Below are positions 52,984-61,456 of a stretch of DNA of 64,000 nt, piece by piece. Made by a program: the position numbers and the translations under genes. A model generated the notes under the pieces. That model worked only from the letters and a program-made list of their open reading frames with translations. It was not told the DNA's origin and ran no database searches. Positions within the stretch are counted from its first letter, which is position 1. Each line of letters opens with the position of its first letter. The DNA is from JAFEDN01 sp963712715 (GTDB lineage Bacteria; Pseudomonadota; Gammaproteobacteria; Coxiellales; Coxiellaceae): assembly GCA_963712715.1 (NCBI GenBank), contig CAVQJI010000048.1, positions 83,720-147,719 on the forward strand. Reading direction: 5' to 3'.

Positions 52984-54303
52984 TCATATTAAAAATAATA
53001 TTTTTAAACCCAAGTAATATCTAACTAAGGCAACAGCCAGTAATTGTGTAGTTATAATTCCCACACTTAGAGTAAAAATTGCCCCACTCAGATGATATAT
53101 GGGGATGAGTATCAAATTCAATAATAGAACAATTATAAATTGTAAAGTAATAATTTTTGTTACAGATGATTGATGCCCAGATAAAGTGAGCAAGGTAATT
53201 GAAAAACCACAATTTAAATTAATAAAAAATACAATAGAAAGTATTATTAAATAATTGTATAAACTTATATAAAGACTTCCAAAATTATTAAGTATTTCCC
53301 GACCATATATAAAAAATATCAGTAACATTATAAGTCCTAAAAAAAATCTAAATACAAATGATCTATTCATAATTAATTGTAATCCACCAAGATTATTATT
53401 TCTTATAAGCGGGGTTATCAATGGTGACAGGATAGAGATACTGGCATTCTGAATGAGTAAAAATACTCCGGTTAAAACCATCAAAACTGAAAATTCTCCG
53501 ATAATAGTATTACTTATTCCTAAAAATTTCAGCATTAAAGTATCAAGCGAAAATATACCGATATAAATAATTGAATTTATCATAAGATGAATGGAAACAT
53601 GCCTCCAAATTTTTTTATCAGCCATTGATATTGATATCTTATGTAATTTTTTATGCTCTTTATTTAAAAAATATTTAATGAAAAATTCTTGCAATAATAT
53701 TGTAACCAGCAAACCAAAACCAATGCTGATAAAAGTATAATAAATTTTTAAATTTTTTATATAAAAATTTAAAAATAGTAAAATAATTATTGTGATAAGA
53801 AAAAGAAATCCATTAGATATTACAGATAAGACTTGTTTTTGCATTGATAATAACACAGAGGCTTGAAAAGCTGTCAGAGCAAATAAAGGAATAAGCCAAA
53901 ATGGAAAAATCGTAAAATTAATATGTCCAAAAAATATAAAATTAAATTTCCTTAAATATAAGGATAATATAATAATAACTGTACCTATTACTAAAATGAA
54001 TATACTGGAAAAAAATAAGATTCTTCTAGCCCAGGATCTAAAACCCTCAAATTTATCAATTTCATGAGCGGATAAATATTCTGGAAGAAATCGAATACAG
54101 GATAGATGGCTCCCTTGCAAAATAAAAGTCGTAGATAATGTTAAAGCTACAAAAATTAACGAGATAATACCATAAGTTTCGGTATTATAATGATGAGTTA
54201 AAAAAATGTTAAAATAATAGTTTATTATATAGTTCGCAATGAATATGCCTAAAACAATAAATTTATATTTAAAACTAAAAGAAGGATGATTTTTCAAGTC
54301 CAT
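52984..54303 (-). CDS. Multi-pass flippase-like membrane protein (MOP/Wzx-type)
   Basis: Protein of 439 residues with about 12 hydrophobic helices through its whole length and short basic loops, resembling polysaccharide flippases (Wzx) of the MOP superfamily. N-terminal YNTETYGIISLIFVALTLSTTFILQGS fits the conserved first helices of that group. Very AT-rich. It is divergent from the lanthipeptide precursor, 150 bases apart, and probably belongs to the same island. It might export the modified peptide, or carry an unrelated lipid-linked substrate. Confidence 0.7.
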   Translation of the reverse strand: MDLKNHPSFSFKYKFIVLGIFIANYIINYYFNIFLTHHYNTETYGIISLIFVALTLSTTFILQGSHLSCIRFLPEYLSAHEIDKFEGFRSWARRILFFSSIFILVIGTVIIILSLYLRKFNFIFFGHINFTIFPFWLIPLFALTAFQASVLLSMQKQVLSVISNGFLFLITIIILLFLNFYIKNLKIYYTFISIGFGLLVTILLQEFFIKYFLNKEHKKLHKISISMADKKIWRHVSIHLMINSIIYIGIFSLDTLMLKFLGISNTIIGEFSVLMVLTGVFLLIQNASISILSPLITPLIRNNNLGGLQLIMNRSFVFRFFLGLIMLLIFFIYGREILNNFGSLYISLYNYLIILSIVFFINLNCGFSITLLTLSGHQSSVTKIITLQFIIVLLLNLILIPIYHLSGAIFTLSVGIITTQLLAVALVRYYLGLKILFLI

Positions 54304-54328
54304 GGATAATTCCTATCGAGATTATAAA

Positions 54329-54337
54329 ATTATAGCA
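54329..54337 (-). promoter_or_regulatory. Extended -10 promoter of the flippase gene
   Basis: The minus strand carries TGCTATAAT, a perfect extended -10 element, about 26 bases ahead of the flippase ATG, followed by an AGGA ribosome binding site. No strong -35 is seen at normal spacing. Confidence 0.5.
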
Positions 54338-54382
54338 TCTCCAATTTAGGCCAGAGCACAATATGTATAATAAGTTAATAAC

Positions 54383-54411
54383 TTGAATGATTCTTGAATT
54401 ACTACTACAAT
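54383..54411 (+). promoter_or_regulatory. Promoter of the lanthipeptide precursor gene
   Basis: TTGAAT (54383-54388), a 17-base spacer and TACAAT (54406-54411). The predicted start near 54418 leaves a leader of about 36 bases before the precursor ATG, with a strong GGAGGG (54441-54446). Confidence 0.6.
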
Positions 54412-54453
54412 TACAAATAGAAAGAAAGAATAAATCTTTCGGAGGGTAATAAA

Positions 54454-54621
54454 ATGAAAATTAATCAAAAACTTAACATAGAACTCATCAGCTTGGTAGG
54501 GGGTCATAAAAGTCAAATTGATTTAAATGATCCTAAAAAGGAAGCTCAATTTTCATGTACTAAAGCTTGTAGGCAGCAACTGACGGAAGTGTTTTATACT
54601 GAAAAAGAAGGCGGATGCTAA
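54454..54621 (+). CDS. Candidate class II lanthipeptide precursor peptide
   Basis: A 55-residue gene with GGAGGG 7 bases before its ATG, ending 12 bases before the LanM start. The N-terminus MKINQKLNIELISLVGG resembles a double-glycine leader (EL-x-x-x-x-GG, residues 10-17). The rest has three cysteines (C35, C39, C55) and Ser/Thr residues S34, T36, T44 and T49 in SCTKACRQQLTEVFYT, suitable for lanthionine rings. Cleavage may occur after G17 or nearer the core, for example after A31. No matching peptidase is nearby. No similarity to a named lantibiotic is recognised. Confidence 0.78.
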   Translation: MKINQKLNIELISLVGGHKSQIDLNDPKKEAQFSCTKACRQQLTEVFYTEKEGGC

Positions 54622-54633
54622 TCCAAGTCATAT

Positions 54634-57546
54634 ATGAGTAATGCAAAGTTATTAAATCCTTTTAACGTAAGGGAAATGATATGGAATCAAGATCTGCAAA
54701 GAAAACTGAGGTTTTTTAACTTTGCATTACAAAATAAGTGTAAAGAATATTGTTTTCTAGCTTTAATTGAACCAATTGCCTGTTTTTTATATGAAGATTT
54801 AATTGAATTTAAATCTAATTATTCCGAGATAGATTTTCTTTTTTCAAAAAAAACAATTTTTAAAATAATTTATAATTATTTTATTCAATTCGCTTCTCCC
54901 GTAATTTCAAAAGCATGCGTTCTTGAAATGCATGATTTAAGAAAAAAACGGCAACTTAAAGGAAAAAATTCACAAGCAAGATTTGATTTTTTTGTTAACT
55001 GTTTATACGAGAAAGAAACTTCTTTGTCGATTTTGGATAAGTTTCCAGAAATGAATATGTGTTTATCTTCACTTCTAACTTCTTTTCTTAAAAATATTAA
55101 AACACTGATGTTAAGAATAAAAAGAGATTTGGTGACAATAAAAAAAATACTAAAAACCAATGCCGCTATAAAAATGTTTGGATTAAATTGGCTAGGAGAT
55201 TTTCATCAAAATGGTCAATGTACAATTTTATTGATTTTTTCTGATAAAAATAAGAAATATAAATTAATATATAAGCCAAGATCATTGGCTTCTGATCTTG
55301 CAATGCAATCTTATATTCGCTGGTTCAATAAATATAGTAATTTCAATTTATTCGATAATTGTGATATTGTTAACAAAAATAAATATGGATGGCGAGAATT
55401 TTTTGAGCATAAAAAGTGCACAAATATCAGACAAATTAAACAATTTTATATACAGCTAGGCGCATTAACTGCTTTAGTATTTTCAATATCGGGTCGAGAT
55501 ATTCATGCTTCAAATTTAATTGCATTTGGAGAGTGTCCCATTTTGCTTGATTGCGAGTGTTTGGCGTATGTTAACCCATATGGATCTATAATTACCGCTC
55601 CAAACCTCATGTCTAGTTTAATATTGCCATTTTATATACAAGAGTCTAAGGATTCACCAAGATACGATTTAAGTGCATTTAGTGGAGGGAAATCTCAATA
55701 TTATCCATTCCAAAATGATTTTTGGGAAAATTCTGGAATGGATATGATGAAATTATCAAAAAAATTCGCAAAAAGTACAAAAAAAATAAATCTTCCACAA
55801 ATCAATAAAAAAACATTTAATATATTTTCTTTTAAAGACAAATTTATAGAGGGATTTACAGAAGCTGTTCAAATAATTGAACAAAAAAAAAATGAATTAT
55901 TATCAAAAAACTCGCCCTTGAAGCTGTTCCTTATAGCTGAAACAAGAATTATTTTTAGGAATACATCTGATTACTACAAGGCATTATACGATAGCTACGA
56001 TCCAATTTTATTAAATGATTCCCGGAAAAGAATAAAATTCTTTTTTTCTTTGAGTAAGTCCTTTGGTTCATCTGAGAAATATCAAAACATAATTAAATAC
56101 GAAGTAAAAGATCTCATGATTTCAGATATTCCATATTTTTATACAAAGGTTAATTCAAAATATATTTATTCCAGTAATGGAAGTAATTTAGACATAAAAC
56201 TTATTTGTAGTGGATATCATTTAATTTTATTTTATATTAAAAATTATATTACATCTGCAAATACTAAATCTTATATCCAATTAATTAAAAATAGTTTTTA
56301 TGCTGCACAATTAAATTCTATTAAAGACAATAATAGTAAAATTTATCAAAAATTAATTAAAAGAAATGCGCTGAAAAATATAAAAATTGAGAAAAAATCA
56401 ATAGCCCTCGTTAAGAATATATTAAACAATTTATTGGAAATTAAGTTAGAAGACAATTCCAATTTTTATTGGCCTACTATAGTATCAGATTCATCTGGGT
56501 GCTGGAATGCGCAACTTACTGATCAATCATTTTATCTGGGTTCTGCCGGAATCATTTTTGTTTATACTTGGGCATCAAAGATATTGAATTGTAACAACTA
56601 TCATGATATCTCAGATGAATATCTAAATAAACTGCAGTTTCAATTTAATAATCCTGTTTATTCTAAAGAAATTACTAAAATTGGAGTATTTGATGGATTG
56701 GGAGGTACGCTTTATCTTTTATGTCATATATATTTAATTAAAAAAAATAGTAAAATTATTCCCATAATAAAAATCATATTGAAAATTATTGAATCTAAAA
56801 TTAGTAATAATAATACCCAATTAAATCTTATCTCAGGAATTTCTGGATTAATTCGAATTTTATTACATATTAAAAATGTTTTTAATGATCTGGAAATAAC
56901 CAATTTATTAAATAGATGTGCGAAACGTTTATTAAATGTATCGTTCAGTGAAATATCGAGTAATAAGGATAATTCTTCACTTGGTTTTTCTCATGGAATT
57001 AGTGGAATGGCTTGGTCGTTAATGCATTGGTCAAACTATTCAAAAAATTATGAACATACTCATTCGCGGATCAAAAAAACCATCTCTAATGTTCATAAAA
57101 ATTTTTTTAAAAACAATATGGCAATTAAGAAAGCCTCTCAAGAAGATAATGAATCTATTTTCACTTGGTGCAATGGATTAACGGGTATTGCTTTGGCAAA
57201 ATTAGACCTATCAAGAGAATTTGGAAGTCATAATTGGAAAAAAACTATAGATACTGATATTGATATAATAAATAAAAATGGATTTTCTGTTCCATCAATA
57301 AATTTATGTCATGGAAGAATGGGGAATTTAGAGCTGTTATTAGAAGCTTCATTATACAATAGTAAATTTTCAAAAATGTATTATGAGCGAGCTCTGCAGC
57401 TTATTGAGGCAATAGATCATCTTAAATCAACGCCAGAATTTTTAACAACTCCAGGTTTAATGACAGGTGCTACAGGCATAGCATATCAACTTCTTAGAGT
57501 CGCATATCCTGAAGTTGTTCCTTCGGTATTATTGTTAAGGCTTTAA
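54634..57546 (+). CDS. lanM: Class II lanthipeptide synthetase LanM
   Basis: Protein of 970 residues, within the LanM range. The N-terminal dehydratase has the kinase-like residues GDFHQNG (about 188-194), YKPRS with K214, GRDIHASNL (289-294) and LLDCEC (D306, E308). The C-terminal LanC cyclase has FDGLGG, a SHG motif (about 786-788), WCNG (C846) and LCHG (C892, H893), so all three zinc ligands are present. It should dehydrate Ser/Thr of the upstream precursor and close thioether rings. About 25 percent GC at a glance. It overlaps the convergent MBL gene by 12 bases. Confidence 0.92.
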   Translation: MSNAKLLNPFNVREMIWNQDLQRKLRFFNFALQNKCKEYCFLALIEPIACFLYEDLIEFKSNYSEIDFLFSKKTIFKIIYNYFIQFASPVISKACVLEMHDLRKKRQLKGKNSQARFDFFVNCLYEKETSLSILDKFPEMNMCLSSLLTSFLKNIKTLMLRIKRDLVTIKKILKTNAAIKMFGLNWLGDFHQNGQCTILLIFSDKNKKYKLIYKPRSLASDLAMQSYIRWFNKYSNFNLFDNCDIVNKNKYGWREFFEHKKCTNIRQIKQFYIQLGALTALVFSISGRDIHASNLIAFGECPILLDCECLAYVNPYGSIITAPNLMSSLILPFYIQESKDSPRYDLSAFSGGKSQYYPFQNDFWENSGMDMMKLSKKFAKSTKKINLPQINKKTFNIFSFKDKFIEGFTEAVQIIEQKKNELLSKNSPLKLFLIAETRIIFRNTSDYYKALYDSYDPILLNDSRKRIKFFFSLSKSFGSSEKYQNIIKYEVKDLMISDIPYFYTKVNSKYIYSSNGSNLDIKLICSGYHLILFYIKNYITSANTKSYIQLIKNSFYAAQLNSIKDNNSKIYQKLIKRNALKNIKIEKKSIALVKNILNNLLEIKLEDNSNFYWPTIVSDSSGCWNAQLTDQSFYLGSAGIIFVYTWASKILNCNNYHDISDEYLNKLQFQFNNPVYSKEITKIGVFDGLGGTLYLLCHIYLIKKNSKIIPIIKIILKIIESKISNNNTQLNLISGISGLIRILLHIKNVFNDLEITNLLNRCAKRLLNVSFSEISSNKDNSSLGFSHGISGMAWSLMHWSNYSKNYEHTHSRIKKTISNVHKNFFKNNMAIKKASQEDNESIFTWCNGLTGIALAKLDLSREFGSHNWKKTIDTDIDIINKNGFSVPSINLCHGRMGNLELLLEASLYNSKFSKMYYERALQLIEAIDHLKSTPEFLTTPGLMTGATGIAYQLLRVAYPEVVPSVLLLRL

Positions 57547-59127
57547 CAAAGCCGGCTCTGATAGAACTTCAGCCTGTATTTTATATTTTTTACATTTATT
57601 TTGGAATCGCTGTATTTCATTTTCTATTTTAACTGATGCGGGACTGACTCCTTGATTGATATTTCCCAACCAAGGTTTATAACCGATAGCGTAGATGTAA
57701 ATTTTTTTGCAATTAACGGCTTTAACAAGCTCAAAAGCTTCATCCGCATTACAACTATTTAATCTACGGCTTTCGCAAGCCCTACAACTTAAAGTGGTCA
57801 ATAACAAGGGTTGATATAACCAAGAGATATCTCCACCAATAAAATCCATCCCGATAAAGACTGTATCAATCTCAGGTAAAATCGCAGCTATACGTTTATA
57901 TAAAATTGTGTCAACATTTCTTGAGTCTGCTAAAGTTAAGATTGCTTTGTTTTGATAATTTATTATAAAAGCTAATTTTGAATAGATATTGAGGTCGCAA
58001 TGTTCTCCTAAAAATGGAATTGCTGTAATTAGTCCATCTCGGAAATGTACTTGTTCAAATTCATTCATGGCAATAATATTCGAAAATCCACAATTTTCTA
58101 GATAAAGTTTTAAAGAAGGATCTTGTAATGCTCCTTGATTATTATTAGGGACTACAATATATTTTATTTTATACCTAATTTGTATTAAAGATTCCAAGGC
58201 GCTGTGATCTTGATGAGAATGAGTGAGCAAAACATAATCTATAGTATTGGGCAAATCATAAAAAGACATTCCTTCTATGTTCCCAATTTGAGGATCTATC
58301 AATAGGGTTGTTTTCCCGCATTCCAGTAGTAGACAAGCATGCCCCATGTATTTAATTAAGAAATTCTCACTGGAAACTTTAGAAATTTTTTTTTCAAATA
58401 AATTTTTTTTTATAAAAAAAGATTGAAATTTTTTAAGTGACATTGATTTTCCATCTATAGAAGAATAAATGAAATCTATTTCTTTTTTAGTGATAGGCTT
58501 ACATCTTGATTGAAAAATTGAATCATAAATTGGATCATCAAACGAATTTTTTATTTCAAATTCTTGTTTGCCACAATATTGAGGAATACTTAGGAAATTT
58601 AGGAGTCGTCCGCAGTCATAAGATCTAAATAAAAGTATTGATTGTAATTTTTTTTGATAAAATTGACTTTTATAAAATAAACTCTCAATGAATCTTATTT
58701 GTATCTTGCCAGATAGATCATAATTTAATTCAACCATTCCTCGTAATTCATTTGGTACTAAAGAATATAATGAAGTTAATGCACATCCTTTTAATTTCTC
58801 TTTTTTAACAATTTTATAGAGGGCTTCTATTTGTTCCGCCAATTTAATTAATAGCGTATAATTTTTTTTGGTATTTTTTATTAACTGACTGATATTGTAT
58901 ATTTCTTTATTTTCTTGAATGTTACAAAATTGAGAATTTTTTTTCGAATTATTAATATTTTTTGATAAACAATCAATTTCGTTAATATATTGATCAAGTA
59001 ATTTTTGATGAGAATTTTTGGCATACATAGCTAAAGAGGGTGGCGATATATAGTTAACCCAAGCATACCATGAATTTACCAAGGGTTCTGCAATAGTCAA
59101 AGGATCCAGAATGAATAAATCTGTCAT
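57535..59127 (-). CDS. MBL-fold metallohydrolase with large N-terminal domain
   Basis: Protein of 530 residues. About 265 residues of helical N-terminal domain (DPLTIAEPLVNSWYAWVNYISPPSLAMYA; LRGMVELNYDLSG) precede a metallo-beta-lactamase domain with VLLTHSHQDHSALE (HxHxDH), FLGEHCDL (metal His) and TLADSRN (metal Asp). The substrate is unknown; PhnP-, UlaG- and NAPE-PLD-like proteins share the fold. A late CRACESRRLNSC stretch is cysteine-rich. AAGGAA ribosome binding site. Its 3' end overlaps lanM by 12 bases tail to tail, which suggests shared inheritance. Confidence 0.82.
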   Translation of the reverse strand: MTDLFILDPLTIAEPLVNSWYAWVNYISPPSLAMYAKNSHQKLLDQYINEIDCLSKNINNSKKNSQFCNIQENKEIYNISQLIKNTKKNYTLLIKLAEQIEALYKIVKKEKLKGCALTSLYSLVPNELRGMVELNYDLSGKIQIRFIESLFYKSQFYQKKLQSILLFRSYDCGRLLNFLSIPQYCGKQEFEIKNSFDDPIYDSIFQSRCKPITKKEIDFIYSSIDGKSMSLKKFQSFFIKKNLFEKKISKVSSENFLIKYMGHACLLLECGKTTLLIDPQIGNIEGMSFYDLPNTIDYVLLTHSHQDHSALESLIQIRYKIKYIVVPNNNQGALQDPSLKLYLENCGFSNIIAMNEFEQVHFRDGLITAIPFLGEHCDLNIYSKLAFIINYQNKAILTLADSRNVDTILYKRIAAILPEIDTVFIGMDFIGGDISWLYQPLLLTTLSCRACESRRLNSCNADEAFELVKAVNCKKIYIYAIGYKPWLGNINQGVSPASVKIENEIQRFQNKCKKYKIQAEVLSEPALLKP

Positions 59128-59181
59128 ATTTTAATTCCTTATAAAAAGAGCTTGACTAAAAAACTCCTTTTGTCAGTAAAA

Positions 59182-60183
59182 TTACTCGCTTTTCGGTTCC
59201 CGGCTTAAGAGGCTGGTGACCACTTCGCGGGGGGAGTGGCCGTGATATAGAATTTTATGGATTTCTTCGGTAATGGGCATGTCGATTAAAAAACGGCGGG
59301 ATAAATCACGCACCCGCTCGATGTTGTTTAAGCCTTCGATCACTTTGTTAATGGACTTTGCGGCCTGCTCCGGCGACGCGCCCTGACCGATCGCTAATCC
59401 AAATCTTCGATTGCGGGATTGATTATCGGTACAGGTCAATACTAAATCCCCCACTCCCGCCAAACTCAATAATGTGCTGGATTTACCGCCCAAAGCGGCG
59501 TTCAGCCGGCTCATTTCCGCGATGCCGCGTGTGATCAAAGCACAACGGGTATTCGCTCCTAATCGCAATCCGTCGGACATACCCACGGCAATCGCCAGAA
59601 TATTTTTTATCACACTGCATAATTGTACGCCGATAAAATCAGGATTTTCATAGACCCGCAAATTGTCGCCATGAAAACGTGTCCTCAAGTCGCGCAAAAA
59701 TTCCGGCTGATTTCCGCTTAAACTCACCGCAGTCGGTGAACCCGCAGCCAGTTCATGCGCGAAACTGGGGCCGGAAATAACGGCGGCTGGAGTCGTCACA
59801 CCGAAAACTTGCGCCACCATTTCATGGAGTAAAGCGCCGCTGGCGTCCAGGCCTTTGGTACCCCAGACTATCCGCCAGCCGTTTTCACGGCAGGCTTTTA
59901 TTTTGTGCAGCACGCTGGTAAATACCTGACTCGGCACCGCAATCAAAATATCATGGACATTTTCAAGGGTGGCCGCTAAATCATTTTCGACCTGCAATTC
60001 ATCCGGCAAAGCAAAATCCGGTAAAAATTCGGGATTAGCGCGCTGCTCGCGCATGACGGCTACCTGCGCGGGATCATGACTCCATAATCTCACTTGATTG
60101 CCGTTACGCATCAGCAATAAAGACAATGCCGTTCCCCACGCCCCAGCGCCCAATACGGCAATAGGGGATTTTTTTATGCTCAT
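59182..60183 (-). CDS. gpsA: Glycerol-3-phosphate dehydrogenase (NAD(P)+)
   Basis: Protein of 333 residues. N-terminal nucleotide motif VLGAGAWGTAL, then TKGLD, ISGPSFAHELAAGSPTAVSL, VIKNILAIAVG with the catalytic lysine, and GVGDLVLTCT. It supplies sn-glycerol-3-phosphate for phospholipids. It overlaps secB by 4 bases, in the conserved yibN-grxC-secB-gpsA order. Its 3' end is duplicated at 52602-52822, on the other side of the lanthipeptide island. Confidence 0.97.
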   Translation of the reverse strand: MSIKKSPIAVLGAGAWGTALSLLLMRNGNQVRLWSHDPAQVAVMREQRANPEFLPDFALPDELQVENDLAATLENVHDILIAVPSQVFTSVLHKIKACRENGWRIVWGTKGLDASGALLHEMVAQVFGVTTPAAVISGPSFAHELAAGSPTAVSLSGNQPEFLRDLRTRFHGDNLRVYENPDFIGVQLCSVIKNILAIAVGMSDGLRLGANTRCALITRGIAEMSRLNAALGGKSSTLLSLAGVGDLVLTCTDNQSRNRRFGLAIGQGASPEQAAKSINKVIEGLNNIERVRDLSRRFLIDMPITEEIHKILYHGHSPREVVTSLLSREPKSE

Positions 60184-60668
60184 TGCTGGGTCGATTTGTC
60201 TTCGGCCTGCTTTTGGCGTTCGCGTTCATGCTGCTCATACAGAGCATCGAAACTTACCGGGGTTAAATACAGTTGCGGAAAACCGGCGCGAACCACTAAA
60301 TCAGTGACTGTCGCCCGGGCGTAAGGATATAGTACGTTCGGACAAAATGCACCCAGCATGGGACGTAACTGATCTTCAGCAAAATTTTGCAAGGTGAAAA
60401 TTCCCGCCTGTTTGACTTCAACTAAAAATGCGACCGTCGTTTTAATTTTCACGGTTATGGTCAGGGTCAACACCACTTCATAAGTATTATTTTCTAATGG
60501 ATCAGCTTTGGTGTTGATATCCATATTCATTTCCGGTTCCCAATTTTCTAAAAATATTTTCGGACTGTTGGGAACTTCTACGGACATGTCTTTCACATAA
60601 ATTCTTTGAATTCCAAATTGTCGTTCGGAATTTTGCGCGGTATTTGCGCCATTAGTTTCTTGAGCCAT
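60180..60668 (-). CDS. secB: Protein-export chaperone SecB
   Basis: Protein of 162 residues with QRIYVKDMSVEVPNSPKIF, EVVLTLTITVKIKTTVAFLVEVKQAGIF and LYPYARATVTDLVVRAGFPQLYLTPVSFDALY. SecB keeps precursors unfolded and passes them to SecA. It lies between grxC and gpsA. Confidence 0.97.
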   Translation of the reverse strand: MAQETNGANTAQNSERQFGIQRIYVKDMSVEVPNSPKIFLENWEPEMNMDINTKADPLENNTYEVVLTLTITVKIKTTVAFLVEVKQAGIFTLQNFAEDQLRPMLGAFCPNVLYPYARATVTDLVVRAGFPQLYLTPVSFDALYEQHERERQKQAEDKSTQQ

Positions 60669-60701
60669 CTTTTTCTCCTGTAAAAAAATTAAAATACAAT
60701 G

Positions 60702-60959
60702 TCAAGCCATTTTTTTATCCAGCTTGCCTGATTGAGTATATGCCCACAAATCATCAAAGCCGCCAATCAATTCATTATCAATCAGTATTTCCGGAACGGT
60801 GCGGCGACCAGTGCGTTCAATCATTTCAGTTCGCTTTTCAGCGTCCAGATCTACGCGAATTTCAGTATAGCTAATACCTTTTTGATCTAATAATTGTTTG
60901 GCCTGGTGACAATAATGACAATAATCAGCGGTGTAAATTTCCACGAGATGTTTTTCCAT
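60702..60959 (-). CDS. grxC: Glutaredoxin 3
   Basis: Protein of 85 residues with the dithiol active site YCHYCHQAK, RTGRRTVPEILID (cis-proline) and GGFDDLWAY. A class I glutaredoxin, the same length as E. coli GrxC, and in the same order between yibN and secB. Confidence 0.96.
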   Translation of the reverse strand: MEKHLVEIYTADYCHYCHQAKQLLDQKGISYTEIRVDLDAEKRTEMIERTGRRTVPEILIDNELIGGFDDLWAYTQSGKLDKKMA

Positions 60960-60968
60960 ATTTACCCC

Positions 60969-61390
60969 CTACTTTCTAACCAATGGCATACTCGCGTTTT
61001 GCCAGGCGTTAATGCCTCCCGAAAGCACATGGATCCGCTCAAAATTCTGCTTCTTTAGTTCGCTGCTATTTCTCCGGATTTTTGTCCTGTCGCACAAACA
61101 ATAATGATAGGCCGGTCTTTATACTTTCCAAGCTGGTTGAAATCTTTTTCTAATTCCGCCTGAGGGAAATTAACGGAACCCACGATATGACCGTCCCGAA
61201 AAGCCTCGCGGTTACGAATATCCACAACTACCGCCGACTCACGATTAATCAATTGTACCAGATCCTGTGGCCCGAGCTGCCCTAATAAACCTTTGGATCG
61301 TGCCTCTTCCAGCAGTAATAAAATTAGCAACACTATAAATAGCCCGCATAACAGCCAATGATTGACGATAAATTGAATAAAGTCCTGCAC
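60969..61390 (-). CDS. yibN: Rhodanese-domain membrane protein YibN, frame interrupted
   Basis: One hydrophobic helix (about 11-27) followed by a rhodanese domain (VVVDIRNREAFRDGHIVGSVNFPQ, IIIVCATGQKSGEIAA). The frame is broken near 61062; restoring one missing base gives ELKKQNFERIHVLSGGINAWQNASMPLVRK and a stop at 60969, a full 140 residues. The active-site loop starts with cysteine (VCATGQ). Same position as E. coli yibN. Probably a sequence error. Confidence 0.88.
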
Positions 61391-61456
61391 AGTACGCTCG
61401 CTTTGTTATAAAGAAAATGGCATGATAAATGTGAACTTTAAATGGAGCTGGTGTGT

